Source: Neoechinorhynchus agilis (taxonomy: Eukaryota; Acanthocephala). From it: 64,000 nucleotides of DNA. The stretch lies in contig CM121343.1 of the NCBI GenBank assembly GCA_051530055.1, forward strand, positions 4,588,001 through 4,652,000. Direction: 5' to 3'. The position numbers and the translations under genes were made by a program. Below, piece after piece: positions 31,950 through 44,723 of the stretch. Position 1 is the first letter of the stretch. Each line of letters starts with the position of its first letter. The notes under the pieces are model-generated. The model worked only from the letters and a program-made list of their open reading frames with translations. It had not been told where the DNA came from and did not search any database.

Positions 31950-34900
31950 CTAATCAGCCGATCTTTTATCAACAACAAGTCTGGGCGATACGTTCATTGT
32001 CATTAGCTCCTGAAGCAACAGCTTACAGGCATAAGGTAAGTTGATCATCGTAATTCTTGTGCAGTTCTCACAGGCTCTGCATTCGAATGTCCCTTGCTTG
32101 AAATTCGCGATAGCCATGAGTCCGCATTCATCGCATACAATTATCGAGTAAGGGTCGCTTACGTCGAAAAGTCTTTCTTTTAGGAACATCGCGGAACCGT
32201 GTGCAATTTGGCAATCCCTTTCCATTTCACCGAACCGGAGACCGCCATCTCGGCTACGACCTTCCATTGGCTGCCTGTTAAGGTTTTGTACCGGTCCCCT
32301 GCTTCTAGCGTGAACCTTATCGTCAACCATGTGCTTGAGTCTTTGATAGTAAGTGGGTCCAATGAAGATGGTAGATCGCAGTTTATGTCCGGTGAACCCG
32401 TTGTACATGATTTCATTTCCGTGTTTTTGATACCCAAAATCCTGCAAAAGAAGGCTAATCTGGTGAACATTAACTTGATCGTTGAAGGGAGTCGCGTCAC
32501 CTATTTCACCTTTCAATGCCGATACCTTGCTTTGAAGACATTCAATTAAATGCCCTATCGTCATACGGGAAGGAATGGCGTGTGGGTTAATGATCAAATC
32601 AGGTGTAATCCCTTCACTTGTAAATGGCATATCTTCCGTTCTGAAAAGCATCCCGATTGTTCCTTTTTGCCCATGCCTACTGGCGAACTTGTCTCCTATT
32701 TGCGGTACCTTAACAGTCCTTACCTTTACTTTGGCTAATTTGTAACCTTCCTCGTTCACTGTAAGGACACTTGTTTCCACCACCCCTGACTCATTGCTTC
32801 GCATGAAAATGCTTGAATCTCTTTTCTCGGTTCGGTGAGCATGATTTGTGATGCCATCATCCACATATTCCGATGGCGTAATTGTCGTTTTCCCAATTAG
32901 GACGTCATCGCCGGAAACACGGGTCCCTGGTGGAACCAAGCCGTCGAGGTCTAACTTTTCATATATAGCAAACCTGCATCCCCTCGTAGTCTTCCTGTCG
33001 GGACGCTCGATGGCATCAGTGAGACCGCTCCGCTTGTTTTCGGTTTGAACATAAGTTCTCCAAAAAATTGATCTAAACATCCCACGATCGGCTGCACTCC
33101 AATTCATGATTATAGAATCTTCTTGATTGTAGCCAGAGTAGCATGCGATCGCTACTACGGCATTAAGTCCAGCTGGCATTTCTGAGAATTTCACGAATTC
33201 CATCGATCTTGTGGCTGATAATGGTTTTTGGGAGTAAAATAAGCAGTGAGCCAGTGGATCCATACGAGCATTAAAATTTGTGCAATATATTCCAAGGGCC
33301 TGCTTACTCATTGCACTCTGATATGTGTTACGTGGCGATTGATTGTGATCAGGAAAAGGGATTAAACTGGCACAAACGCCGAGAACGGTACAAGGGTGGA
33401 TTTCACAGTGAGTGAAGCGTGGAGTGTATGAAGATTCCTTTGCACCATAAACCGGTTTTCGAGAGAGGTCCTTTGGATACATGGCAACCATGCATGTTTC
33501 TTCTTCTATCGCGTCCAGATACTCAATTATACCGTGATTTATCATTTCTGACCAACCGAAATTTCGCCACCCTTCTCTGTGTTCTTTCAAAAGCTCAATG
33601 TGAGGTTCTCTCAGTGTAAGTTTCTGGTTCTTTACAACCAGCAAAGGGCGACATACTCGTCCACAATCGGTGTGTATTGATACTTCTTGGTCATTGACAT
33701 CATGGAGAATACTCGTATCATGTTGAATAGTCGATACATTCTTACGTAAGGTCCGAAGACAATTGACAAATAAGCGAGGCTGGGAATGAACACCTACAAG
33801 TCTTCCATTCAAAAAGACCTTTGCATATTCGCGCAGTTGAATCGATGTGATTTCTTTAAGATTGTTCATCCCATACTCCTGAAGTACATCCAGAATTGGC
33901 CCAGCATCTGAACCCGTGGATATGGTCGCCATTAAAGCCAAATTCTTTACCAAACCAACCGCCTGGCCTTCAGGTGTTTCCGCAGGACACAACATACCCC
34001 AATGAGTGTTGTGAAGCTGCCTCGGTCTTGCAATCTTTCCTTCTCTACCCAAAGGAGAATTTATCCGTCTTAAATGTGAAAGTGTAGAAACGTATGTCAG
34101 TCTATTAAGCACTTGAGCTACGCCCGCTCGCGCTTGATGAGACCTTCTTTGGTCGCCCCAGTTACCAGTGGCAAGGGAGTACTTTAGTCCGCTTGTTATT
34201 AAAGCAGGTCTAAGCGCCATCTCAATGTTAAAACCACGGCCACGATTGAGGTGCTGTTGGGCGTACATCTTGACTTCACGGCAAACATTTCGGAAGAGGG
34301 ATCTGAACAGGTACGACATCAATGGACCTGCAAGGTCCAACCTTTTGTTGCCCAAATGATCCCTATCGTCGAGGTCACGGCGGCCTAAGACCACGTGCAA
34401 CAGCCGGTGAGCCATATAGCCCAGGAAATACGCTTTCTCCGATTCGCAGTAGTCATCCGTTCCAATATGTGGTAAAATATCAGTTCTTATCATATCCTTT
34501 GCAGCCTTCACCCTGTCCATCTTTTGAGACCCAGATCGACTTATTCGAGCACCAATGAACTCTAGAGCAGTTTTTTGATCCTGAACTGCTTCAGCTTCTA
34601 TTAATGAAGGCTTCATCTTTTCCATCAGTTCAGCGTCACTGAAATCATAAACGATATGTTCAAGTACATCTCTATCCGAAGCAAATCCAAATGCCCGAAA
34701 CAAAACCAGAATGGGAATGTCCTCGCTTAGGTATGGCAACGATAGAACTAATGATTGATTATTTACCATCGCAGCTTTCTTTTTGCGTCCTATCTGAATA
34801 GTCTCGGCCCCACGGGCAGCTATGTTGACACCCAGGCTGCAAACTGGCCGACTAGAATTCTCTTGCATCGAGCGTACCTCACATTTGTACGTGTACTTTG

Positions 34901-35597
34901 GATCGCGACTATCGAAAACGTAAACAGAATTTGGTGCCATCTTTTCTTGAGCTATCAGAACCTTTTCAGACCCGTTAATTATGAAATATCCACCTGGATC
35001 AAGGGCACACTCGTAAACCTCAGTCAATTTTCGTTGAGTCAGTTGCTTCAATAAACAATTTTTTGATCGTAGCATAACCGGCACTCGACCAAAAAACAAA
35101 CGAGGATGTTCAAGTGTCTGTTGGCTCAATCCAGTTTGTACCGTCTCAGTGATATTTACGAATAATGGAGCTGAATACGTGAGGCCCCGAATTCGAGCAT
35201 CGTTTGGGTATACAGTCATAGGACTTCCATCCGATTCCCAATGAGTTGGTGTCGATGACCATACTTTGTTAAATTTTATTCTAACAGTGATGTTGCTCAT
35301 AACAGTGCCTGTTCCACCGTCAATTAAAACATCCTCAGAATCATTAACGACTTCTTGCATGCCCAAGTCTACAAACTTATTGTAAGACTCAATCTGTTGG
35401 CAAACTAATCCTTTATCTTGGAAGAAGGAAGATATGACAAGCCAACAGGCCTCTTGCCATTGACTTTCGTCTATCTCATTGCCATTTTCGAGACTTGAAG
35501 GAAGTGGACGCCGAGCTCGTGCTGTAAGTCGCCTTTCATAAATCGTATCCAGTTCAGCTTGCGATTTTGCTTGAAATACGGACCTCGGGATAAACAT
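31950..35597 (-). CDS. POLR2B: RNA polymerase II second-largest subunit RPB2
   Basis: An intronless 1,215-residue protein, near the family's usual 1,170-1,225. RPB2 forms one wall of the catalytic cleft and the hybrid-binding site. Diagnostic stretches include [86 protein letters not shown] and [20 protein letters not shown]. Near the C-terminus the zinc site has paired cysteines CDEC and CRAC. The N-terminus lacks the usual acidic leader and starts [15 protein letters not shown] before [18 protein letters not shown] acceptor-like site abuts the ATG. The complete absence of introns is notable among intron-bearing neighbours. Confidence 0.97.
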   Translation of the reverse strand: MFIPRSVFQAKSQAELDTIYERRLTARARRPLPSSLENGNEIDESQWQEACWLVISSFFQDKGLVCQQIESYNKFVDLGMQEVVNDSEDVLIDGGTGTVMSNITVRIKFNKVWSSTPTHWESDGSPMTVYPNDARIRGLTYSAPLFVNITETVQTGLSQQTLEHPRLFFGRVPVMLRSKNCLLKQLTQRKLTEVYECALDPGGYFIINGSEKVLIAQEKMAPNSVYVFDSRDPKYTYKCEVRSMQENSSRPVCSLGVNIAARGAETIQIGRKKKAAMVNNQSLVLSLPYLSEDIPILVLFRAFGFASDRDVLEHIVYDFSDAELMEKMKPSLIEAEAVQDQKTALEFIGARISRSGSQKMDRVKAAKDMIRTDILPHIGTDDYCESEKAYFLGYMAHRLLHVVLGRRDLDDRDHLGNKRLDLAGPLMSYLFRSLFRNVCREVKMYAQQHLNRGRGFNIEMALRPALITSGLKYSLATGNWGDQRRSHQARAGVAQVLNRLTYVSTLSHLRRINSPLGREGKIARPRQLHNTHWGMLCPAETPEGQAVGLVKNLALMATISTGSDAGPILDVLQEYGMNNLKEITSIQLREYAKVFLNGRLVGVHSQPRLFVNCLRTLRKNVSTIQHDTSILHDVNDQEVSIHTDCGRVCRPLLVVKNQKLTLREPHIELLKEHREGWRNFGWSEMINHGIIEYLDAIEEETCMVAMYPKDLSRKPVYGAKESSYTPRFTHCEIHPCTVLGVCASLIPFPDHNQSPRNTYQSAMSKQALGIYCTNFNARMDPLAHCLFYSQKPLSATRSMEFVKFSEMPAGLNAVVAIACYSGYNQEDSIIMNWSAADRGMFRSIFWRTYVQTENKRSGLTDAIERPDRKTTRGCRFAIYEKLDLDGLVPPGTRVSGDDVLIGKTTITPSEYVDDGITNHAHRTEKRDSSIFMRSNESGVVETSVLTVNEEGYKLAKVKVRTVKVPQIGDKFASRHGQKGTIGMLFRTEDMPFTSEGITPDLIINPHAIPSRMTIGHLIECLQSKVSALKGEIGDATPFNDQVNVHQISLLLQDFGYQKHGNEIMYNGFTGHKLRSTIFIGPTYYQRLKHMVDDKVHARSRGPVQNLNRQPMEGRSRDGGLRFGEMERDCQIAHGSAMFLKERLFDVSDPYSIIVCDECGLMAIANFKQGTFECRACENCTRITMINLPYACKLLLQELMTMNVSPRLVVDKRSAD

Positions 35598-36329
35598 CTA
35601 AAGATTCATTATATGCGATCGAAACTCTCTACAGTTTTATGGTCGCTTTTGGTGTTCAATAAATTGACTTTAATGAGGATGTAAAATCTAGTAGCTTCTT
35701 TAGGTAACGTGCGAAATTAGCGAATAGATTGATTTTAGTCAAAGCAATGTTAAGGACAAAACACAAACCACTGAAATTAGGAAAACTCACTGTATCTTTC
35801 TGATAAAAAATTTAGAGGTTGAGACGAATCACTGGTGATCCGAGGGCAGGAGCATTTCTCCTGCAAAACATAAGCCTGGCTGTGCAACACGGGGGCGAAG
35901 GCTGCATCCGTCCTTTCGACCATCACAACACAAGGACGGCAGCTTTGTACTTTATCTATATAACAAATTATCTTTAAAATATTTACTGCGCAAATAAATC
36001 GTATTTTCAGGGAATGAATTAGTAGAAGGAATATAGAGAGATCTTAAATCACGAAGAGGTTTTTAGAATGCAAGAAACTGAAATGCATAATTTCAAAGTA
36101 ACAATTTAAAAGCATTTCTGGCCGAAGATATACTCATCCATTCGGTCTATTAAGGTTCACCGCTATAACTAACATGCTTAAGTGAGACCAACTTTTTCAA
36201 GGGTGAACGTTGAAGGCAGCAACGAATTCTAAGCTCTAAAATACAGCCTAGCTAAAACCAATTTTGATACTAACGTGAGTACAGCTCAGCAATACAACAG
36301 ATATTCACATCCAAATTATTATCCGTTTT
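35598..36329. other. upstream region of POLR2B with a retroelement scrap
   Basis: AT-rich. It holds the short R1 scrap near 35.84 kb; otherwise nothing is recognised. Confidence 0.4.
35835..35905 (+). mobile_element. retroelement scrap, family R1
   Basis: About 70 bases encoding GDPRAGAFLLQNISLAVQHG, the C-terminal end motif shared by the other R1 copies. It is a small, old remnant. Confidence 0.6.
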
Positions 36330-36720
36330 GTATTGATAAGCTTTTCTCCATAAGACCAAGTACAGGATTGGCAATCAATAAATCTTTCCTAATTAGCCAA
36401 CATTTATAAAAGAAGTTAATTTGCACGAGTGAATAATTTTCCTCAAGACGCTCAAATATAGAATCAACAATTAATAAATTGATTTTTTAAACAACGATTC
36501 CAATATATTCTGACTATTATGAATAATTTATTTTTCATTTTCAATGAAACACAAATTTTCAAATGTTACAATCAATAAATCCTTTCTAAAACATTTTAAT
36601 TACTGTTGATAAATTATTTTCTATTTTGCATGCTAAGCCTTTGTTGAGACGTACAATGATAGAATTGGTAATCAATTAATTGTACATAATTAACCAACAT
36701 TTCCAATGCTAAAAATCGAT
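36330..36720. repeat. diverged ~100-bp tandem repeat, about four units
   Basis: A core CAATCAATAAAT-like motif recurs at about 36372, 36468, 36569 and 36670, spaced 96-101 bases. Flanking words (TAATTAGCCAACATTT versus TAATTAACCAACATTT) also match between units. Strong divergence suggests an old array. Confidence 0.55.
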
Positions 36721-37856
36721 CACGAAGTGTAGCACTGCTTCTTGGAAATCATTTATGAGAGCGGTAAAATAGTATTACCGATACTTGAAACCCCAAATGT
36801 ACAACGGACGTGATATTGATAATTGTTTCGCTGATTTTCCCGATTTAGGTATTATCTGGATTCGAATATGCTCTATGATCACATCTTCCTTTCAGCGCTA
36901 GTTTTGAATATCGGGGAAAATTCCAAATCTCGATTGATCGTTTCGAAAAATCGCGAAGAATCCTAATCTCGTAATTCAGACATTTAGCGAACACCCGATA
37001 TTCTTGACCGGAGGCCTTTCCACGCCCATTTTGGCAACTCGAATGTTGGTGTGTTCCATTGCAACATGGAAATTCATAAATTTAAAGAAAGTTCGTAAAA
37101 GGTTGCTTTAAGATATCATTTAAAACGAACCTCTGGCCATCTCATTCTTCGGACCGATATCTATATTTTTGAACGGCGGCGTTAAATGGCGCCCTGGGTT
37201 TACACTTTTGCACTCTAGTTTAGTCGGCCGCTGGAATGGTTATCGTTCTTGGCTTGAAGTTTCATCCGTGATTGGAGAGGCCGTGGAACATTTAGTCGAA
37301 CAATTCTTGTTTCTATCCCATGAGTATCTTATAAATATTGAACATAATCCCGGTTTAAGTTCTTAGGAATCTTTTACCGAGATTATGTTCAAAAACCATT
37401 CAAAATTTACCACCTCGAAGGATCTTCTTGATATAATCATCCTATAAATGTGCAATTAATCATTTTTTCGATATCAAGATGCATCATCGTTCAAATAAAG
37501 CACTGCCACAGTACAAAAGAAACATCACTGTGAGTCGTCGTAAATCGTAACAATCCACCGAATCCACCCACTAGGAAAAAAATTTCAAGTGAATACTCAA
37601 ATAATTTGCATTTATCATCGAACTAGCCAACAGAGCCTGTAAAATGAAAGATGATTCAACGACTCATACCACCACTGGACCTTGAAATGGATTCCATGGA
37701 TACGATAAAATTGGTATTGACGTTCATTCTACACAGTGTTTATCGGATCGGAAGCGCGTATTTAAGGGGAAAAATAAACGTTTGAAGATTGAACTGTTCA
37801 TATTGGTCGTTTTCTGACGCGAAGATAAATTAAAATGATTTTATTTTAAAATAGAA
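36721..37856. other. intergenic, nothing recognised
   Basis: No open frame of coding character. A run near 37.17 kb gives 65 codons but has no ATG context or domain. Confidence 0.4.
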
Positions 37857-37920
37857 TCGAAATCGATGGACTGCGGGTGTCCGTTTCGCCATGTATGGAA
37901 AATAAACATATCTATAAAAA
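37857..37920 (+). mobile_element. SINE (family S2) 3' fragment
   Basis: The stretch ATCGATGGACTGCGGGTGTC to AAATAAACATATC matches the 3' end of the S2 copy just downstream. No head is present. Confidence 0.6.
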
Positions 37921-38007
37921 GATTACCAGCTGAGCCACATAAAAAATTCTAAAAAATCGGAAAGCTTATCAAGGCTAAAAGTCACGAAGTTCGTACATTC
38001 CGCAGTG

Positions 38008-38310
38008 TGCTGAGGTGGTCAAGTGGACTAATGCTTCAGATCCCAGTTAAGGGTCACCGGGTTTGAATCCGTTACTGCTAATGACACACACAACCAAAGG
38101 GAACGAAATACCTCGATGAAGGGAAGAGGAAACTCACTGTTGGGTCCCGCCTCCCCGGGAGGTATCTGAGAATCCGGAGGGATGCACAAACTTATAACCG
38201 TCTACGGTCTTGGGGCATTGAGCGCAGACCAGCGCTTACCAGACCGAAATCGGTGGACTGCGGGTGTCCATTCGGCCGTGCATAGAAAATCTTTAACATA
38301 TCCATCAAAA
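38008..38310 (+). mobile_element. tRNA-derived SINE (family S2)
   Basis: The head has a box-A-like GGTGGTCAAGTGGACTAATG and a box-B-like GGTTTGAATCC with type-II-tRNA spacing. A tRNA-unrelated body follows (GGGTCCCGCCTCCCCGGGAG) and then the tail GGACTGCGGGTGTCCATTCG shared with 37857-37920. It does not fold into a full tRNA, so it is not a tRNA gene. Confidence 0.6.
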
Positions 38311-38339
38311 CAAAAAGCATTCATAGGTGCACCACCCCT

Positions 38340-38900
38340 CTACAATTAACAACCTGATCAAAGGAGGTGCGTCCAAAGACCTAAATTGTTGTAAAGAAAT
38401 TCGACCGAAGGCCAACGAAAAGGCCGAAAATTTTCAAGATAAATCTATTTTCTTAATCAAACATCGCTAATTGAAACTGAACCTAAATTGTTGTATCTAC
38501 ACTAAGAAAGCTAAACCAATTAAACTCATCCATGGTGAAGAACATCAAGGCAAAGGAGTGGTGTACAAAATTCCTTGCACAGAATGTGAAAAGTCGGATG
38601 TGGGCCACCAAACCATCAATTTACAAAGAAGAATTGAGGAACACAAATATACGCTCTTAGGAGAGGTACCGATGCCAGTTCCGCAATACTCAACCATTTC
38701 GCCCAACAGGGCCACTTAATGAACATTGACAACGCTACCATTTTGGCACAAAGTGAAACAAAATGGCATCGAGTAATTTTGGAGGCCCTATTCATCCGCC
38801 AGGTGAAAACGGTTGAAGGGAATAAGGCGGACTTTAGGCTCAATCTTAGGACATTAAATATTGATCCACCCCCACGTGAATTTTTTAGACCTTGATAAAG
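38340..38900 (+). mobile_element. Penelope-like element fragment (GIY-YIG endonuclease)
   Basis: Encodes CCIYTKKAKPIKL, GKGVVYKIPCTECEKSDVG and INLQRRIEEHKYTL, then in another frame GHLMNIDNATILA and WHRVILEALFIRQVKT. These are the successive blocks of the GIY-YIG domain typical of Penelope-like retroelements. In the core motif the second tyrosine is replaced (SDVG for SYVG). The fragment lacks the RT part. It shares CCIYTKKAKP with the piece at 18.2 kb. Confidence 0.8.
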
Positions 38901-39770
38901 ACGTACAAGATTGTGCTTCCGAAGTATCGGATTTTAAAAATAAAATCATTTTAACTTCTCTACGCCAGAAAAAACTATAACAGTAGAAGAGAGTGAACAA
39001 CCGGACATTCACTACGACGTTGCGGAATGCACTGTGTCTATCATTCCAACTGCATAATTAGTATGAACCGAAATACTCAATGTTTTCGCAATCATGAGCT
39101 CAAGGTAGCGAATGACCACCCAATTCACGGGAGATTTCTATGCCCCCTTAATGCAAAAAAATGATATAAAATGCGAGCTGAACGAGATTCAATATCTGGA
39201 ACTCGCACTGAAATCGAATCAGTTGTTGCCCAGAGAAGTGATACATTGCAAGTTCCTATCTTCGTGGCTAAAAACCATTAAGGGCGATACCGAAAACGTA
39301 AAAGCAATATCCTACTTCGTTGGAAGCCTCAAAATATATTTCACTAACAGCCATTACGCTAAACAATCCCTGAACCGGGTTCGGATTTGTTAAAATAATG
39401 CGATTGTTGATTTTGGAGTGGATTGCGGGTTTGGTCGGGGGGATGTCCGTTCTGATGGAAGCTTGTGATACGGGAGATTGAGGGGATCATTTCGAAGCAT
39501 TTAAAGAACATGAGATGGAGTTTGTGATTGGTGCAGAAATCTTTTATGTGTGTGATTTCGTTAGAGTCGGCGTATAAGAAAAGTTTATAGTGAGGACGGC
39601 CTCTAGCCCACTCGGGTTTCTGAATACGCCTGAGAAGAATTTTCGTACGTTATTTTCTCAATCCTTGTCGAAAGTAAGAAACTTATAGTGGTAAAGTTTT
39701 ACATTCGACCTGGGAAAATTCATTTAGCGGAAATCAAGTCTATTTAAAAGTCTTTTACAATCAGGAGCAG
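38901..39770. other. intergenic with a short unexplained frame
   Basis: A plus-strand frame at 39112-39393 (93 codons, containing LELALKSNQLLPREVIHCKF) has some coding character but no known domain. It may be part of a decayed element. A foldback family D-like word (CGTACAAGATTGTGCTTCCG) lies near 38910. Confidence 0.35.
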
Positions 39771-40265
39771 ATATGCTTTTTATTGATTTTAATAACCCCT
39801 CCGTTCACTCCGTATCCTCGCATGAGATTCTCCGTTCGTATTTGGACTATTGTTTTTGGAAGAAATCATGCCCCATCAAATCGAATGCTGTTTTTTAAAC
39901 GGCCGTCCTTCTCGGGTTTAAGAATTTCATCATTGTCGTTTCTTTTGATTTTTTTCATAAAATGCTATGGGCCTATCCCTGAATCCTAGTAAGACGAAAT
40001 TTATCCTGAAGTCGAGATCAGTACTAGGTAAATACAAGATCCGCGAGATTTTGAATCAGCTCGACTTCTCCACGTTCGAAAAATTGATATACTCGGGAAA
40101 GATGATCTCAATAAACTCAAGCGGCTGCTTAAGGTAGCGCGTTCTAAAATATTATAGCAACGAAGACCACCCGGAATCCTTTAGCTGTTTCAGGTTGTTC
40201 TTTTTTCGAGTCCGCCTGAACAACGCGTATGCATTAGGCGATCTCCATCATGATTGGATCAAATC
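39771..40265 (+). mobile_element. LINE reverse-transcriptase remnant
   Basis: GADMLFIDFNN resembles the catalytic YADD region of non-LTR RTs. It is followed by spacing typical of that palm region and by GLSLNPSKTKFILKS, a common post-catalytic motif. Frames are interrupted and both ends are missing. Confidence 0.5.
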
Positions 40266-40358
40266 ACGCCTTGCCGAATAAATCTTATTATATGACCTCA
40301 TCCATCTGGAAGAATCGTACTCCGCCTTCGTAATACCTTGGAGTTTCAGCCATTTCAT

Positions 40359-42745
40359 ATGAATTCGAATGACCCTGGTGGCGAGAATTCGGATTCTCAG
40401 CTGTCTCGGTTTGCAATGCATCCTCAATCGAGTTGTCCATCACGCGAAGGAGCTCCAACGGGGGAATGTGACCCAAATCCAAGTACCGATGTGTACTGCT
40501 TATTCACGAACGTGTACGCTCTTCGTTGGTTTCATTGTGAGTTCTTCTCTTCAAGCATCGACCGTGAGATCGAGATGAACGAGCGAAAGTTTATCAAGCA
40601 CGTGGTCATGGCATATCCCGGACTGAGACGATTGTGGGCTTCTTTAAATTGGTTAGATCCTCGAGATCTCGACCGAACCGTCACTGATGTACGCTGCCCT
40701 CGTGTGTATTGGACAATTCTTCGAGCACTCATGGGAAGACCACCTCTGATGATTTCTCCTTACTACGGTGATGAACGCATTCATTTGAATCGACGACGGT
40801 GGAAGTTCAGGCTGTTACAACGAAAACAAGTCTCAGAAGGATTCGCCAGTGATTTCGAAGATATGCCAGCCGAGCTCAGCGTTCCCCTCGTCGTTGGAAC
40901 TCGCTGCATCGCATGGCTCACTCCACCGAACGTTGTTAGATGTGGATTTTTTCCAGGAATAATCTCTGGAGTCGACTATGAAGGTAACACCTACCGGATA
41001 ATCTTTGATGAACCGAGTGTTGGAACGCTTAGCGTTGTTGATCATGAAGTCGCTTCGCTTGATGCACTTACAGTGGCGGTACTCTTCTTCTTCTTTATTT
41101 TCTCACACTCATCGGTGGGAGCCATCGTTAGACCAAGTACCTTTTTATTATAGAATGTTCCTTTGAAAAAACCGATTTTCAACAATATTCCCATTTTGAT
41201 AAAACTTTTTTTCGCTTACCACATAGTGAGAGGACCCTTGCTGCGTTTTCATTGGACTTAAAGATGACAAATTCCTTTTTACAAAGAAGTGAATCGCTTC
41301 TTTATGACGTACAACAGAGTGGATTATTTCATAAAGTCAAGACATTGGAAATATCGTTCACAACACTCATACGACGAGTCTTTTCTAACATCAACTTCTC
41401 GGACAACTCAGGATGAAGGATCCCACTCACCTAGCGAAAAAACGGGAGAGGATCCCATTCTGATGCCGTTTAGATTTGCTGTGACAACAGAAGATCGCGG
41501 GGCGGGTAATTGCGATCCACAAAGCGGAAATGTAAGTGACATGAATGAGCATTTACTGTTGGACAGTGGCAGTGATGATGACATTTCAAATGAGCAGGAC
41601 AGCGATGACATCTCGGGAGAAATGCTCGATGAAGGAGAGGATGTAAATTCGATGAGTGCCGGTCAATGCAAAATCCTGCCTTTTGCTATTTACATACGGG
41701 AATTGTTTGCTCTTAAGCGAGCGTTAAGAATGGCTAAGAAGACCCACGAGATCCTCATGAGAGTGGGCATTCATGACCACAAGACTAAACAAGGTCCTAA
41801 TATGGTAGCCAATGTCCATGTTGACGCAAGCTTAGCAGATCAAATGCGTAAGCGGTATGGTGATTCCATTCAAGTAATTTATCATTCGACTAAACGACTT
41901 CGATTGATGAAACCAGACTTGATTCGATATCGGAATAGTGTAAGTGCACCCCTAAGCCGTTTAGTTGATAAACCTTTATTGTTCCAAGTTTAGCTGACAC
42001 AAAATGCCCATTTGTCAGGAATAAAGCAAGCCGGAGAATATGCAATGGACGCCATTCAAGAGGGTTCCGCAGCAGTCAGCAGTGCCTTGAGTACTGTGGT
42101 ATGTCATATATTCGAGCCTTAAAAAATTCCTCAATGCCATTCTGCACAGCAAAAATGGTATCCCGATGTAAGCTCGACCAACTTGCATGCACTCATTAAC
42201 GACCAAGGCACAGTTGCACTTATGAAATATCTGGCGGCAATCATTATTTACCTTCAGGTAAAACCTTAGGTCTAATCCGAAAGGTTACTTGCTTTTTTCA
42301 TATCAGAAATACGTCCGAATCAATTCGCCAACGCCCGACGAACCGAAACTCACGGAAATTAATCTTAGTGGACTTAAAAAGATAGTTGCGATGGCAGCTT
42401 CGAATATTGCCGATGGTCAGGATAAAGCTTACGTGTATCGCCATATAAACGCGTTGTTGTACCATATCAATCGTGATTTAAAATGCGATGAAAAATTACC
42501 GTTCGTCGAGAATACAAGGTGTTGGCAATCGAATTCAGAAGAGCATTGGAATTAAAATTATCTTAGGTCAAATAAAGGTACATCCATTTTACTTGATTTT
42601 CCGAATAACGATAACTGAACTTTTACGAGAATTTGGATCCGCAAAAGACGAAATTTTTGCGGCTTTATCGCAGTCCATGAAACGTTTTCATCTTTTAAAA
42701 ATATATCGCGGAAAAATGCTTAAACCCAAATCAACAGTTTTCTAG
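40359..42745 (+). CDS. lin-9: LIN-9 homologue (DREAM/MuvB complex)
   Basis: Fitted exons: 40359-41072, 41154-41244, 41287-41939, 41994-42098, 42150-42257 and 42307 to about 42520, then a last exon ending at 42745; introns are 42-81 bases. The DIRP domain spans residues about 55-150 (WFHCEFFSSSID, LRALMGRP, RRRWKFRLLQRKQ). Next comes the Tudor-like PLVVGTRCIAWLTPPNVVRC. NRFFMTYNRVDYF corresponds to the conserved RFFMTPPRLHY. A long helical C-terminal region follows. LIN-9 scaffolds the MuvB core that represses or activates cell-cycle genes. Two splice routes lead to the same last frame (EFGSAKDEIFAALSQ); without them the protein would stop at 42555. The DIRP region has a longer linker than usual. 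GAGTTTCAG precedes the ATG. Confidence 0.85.
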
Positions 42746-44633
42746 CTTTAAATTTTTTTAAACTTTAAAACATCCAACATTTTGACCACGAAACTTTTTC
42801 ATCTTTTAAAAATATATCGCGGAAAAATGCCTAAACCCAAATCAGCAGATTTCTAGCTTTAAATTTTTCAAACTTTAAAAACATCCAACATTTTGACCAC
42901 GAAACTTTTTCATCTTTAAAAATATATCGCGGAAAAATGCTTAAACCCAAATCAGCAGTTTTCTCCTTTTAGATTTTTCAAACTTTATAAACACCCAACA
43001 TTTTGACCACGAAACTTTTTCATCTTTTAAAAATATATCGCGGAAAAATGCTTAAACCCAAATCAGCAGTTTTCTCCTTTTAGATTTTTCAAACTTTATA
43101 AACACCCAACATTTTGACCACGAAACTTTTTCATCTTTAAAAATAAATCGCGGAAAAATGCTTAAACCCAAATCAGCAGATTTCTAGCTTTAAATTTTTC
43201 AAACTTTAAAACACCCAACATTTTGACCACGAAACTTTTTCATCTTTAAAAATAAATCGCGGAAAAATGCTTAAACCCAAATCAGCAGATTTCTAGCTTT
43301 AAATTTTTCAAACTTTAAAACATCCAACATTTTGACCACGAAACTTTTTCATCTTTTAAAAATATATCGCGGAAAAATGCTTAAACCCAAATCAGCAGAT
43401 TTCTAGCTTTAAATTTTTCAAACTTTAAAACATCCAACATTTTGACCACGAAACTTTTTCATCTTTAAAAATATATCGCGGAAAAATGCTTAAACCCAAA
43501 TCAGCAGTTTTCTAGCTTTAAATTTTTCAAACTTTAAAAACATCCAACATTTTGACCACGAAACTTTTTCATCTTTTAAAAATAAATCGCGGAAAAATGC
43601 TTAAACCCAAATCAGCAGATTTCTAGCTTTAAATTTTTCAAACTTTAAAAACATCCAACATTTTGACCACGAAACTTTTTCATCTTTTAAAAATATGTCG
43701 TGGAAAAATGCTTAAACCCAAATCAGCAGATTTCTAGCTTTAAATTTTTCAAACTTTAAAAACATCCAACATTTTGACCACGAAACTTTTTCATCTTTTA
43801 AAAATATGTCGTGGAAAAATGCTTAAACCCAAATCAGCAGATTTCTAGCTTTAAATTTTAAACTTTAAAAACATCCAACATTTTGACCACGAAACTTTTT
43901 CATCTTTAAAAATAAATCGCGGAAAAATGCTTAAACCCAAATCAGCAGTTTTCTCCTTTTAGATTTTTCAAACTTTATAAACACCCAACATTTTGACCAC
44001 GAAACTTTTTCATCTTTTAAAAATAAATCGCGGAAAAATGCTTAAACCCAAATCAGCAGTTTTCTCCTTTTAGATTTTTCAAACTTTATAAACATCCAAC
44101 ATTTTGACCACGAAACTTTTTCATCTTTTAAAAATATATCGCGGAAAAATGCTTAAACCCAAATCAACAGTTTTCTAGCTTTAAATTTTTCAAACTTTAA
44201 AACATCCAACATTTTGACCACGAAACTTTTTCATCTTTTAAAAATATATCGCGGAAAAATGCTTAAACCCAAATCAACAGTTTTCTAGCTTTAAATTTTT
44301 CAAACTTTAAAACATCCAACATTTTGACCACGAAACTTTTTCATCTTTTAAAAATATATCGCGGAAAAATGCTTAAACCCAAATCAACAGTTTTCTAGCT
44401 TTAAATTTTTCAAACTTTAAAACATCCAACATTTTGACCACGAAACTTTTTCATCTTTTAAAAATATATCGCGGAAAAATGCTTAAGCCCAAATCAGCAG
44501 TTTTCTCCCTTTAAATTTTTCAAACATTAAAAACATCCAACATTTTGACCACGAAACTTTTTCATCTTTGTGAATATGTCGTGGAAAAATGCTTAAACCC
44601 AAATCAACAGTTTTCTAGCTTTAAATTTTGATC
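42683..44633. repeat. satellite array, about 18 units of 110-111 bp
   Basis: The word ATCGCGGAAAAATGCTTAAA recurs every 110-111 bases from 42707 to 44578. Unit variants differ at few positions: ATATATCGCGG versus ATAAATCGCGG or ATATGTCGTGG, and TTTTCTCCTTTTAG versus ATTTCTAGCTTTAA. Similar variants cluster next to each other, indicating local expansion. The first unit overlaps the last codons and stop of lin-9. The array ends just short of the Rab gene's 3' end. Confidence 0.97.
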
Positions 44634-44723
44634 TTTTGAAGGTTGCCATTTGATTTGGCGCTGCGCATTTGAAGGCCTCGACCATTCAAGAAGATAAATA
44701 TCTGGTACGTCTTGGTGATTATA

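Noticed and set aside
32180-35054. Open frames antisense to or out of frame with POLR2B
   Set aside because: They are shadows of the strongly coding minus-strand POLR2B frame.
38008-38086. Candidate tRNA gene
   Set aside because: Box A and box B are present, but the acceptor arm does not pair and a long unrelated body with a repeated tail follows, as in a SINE.
42683-44633. CRISPR-like regular repeat pattern
   Set aside because: Units are contiguous 110-bp repeats without unique spacers, in an animal genome; it is a satellite.
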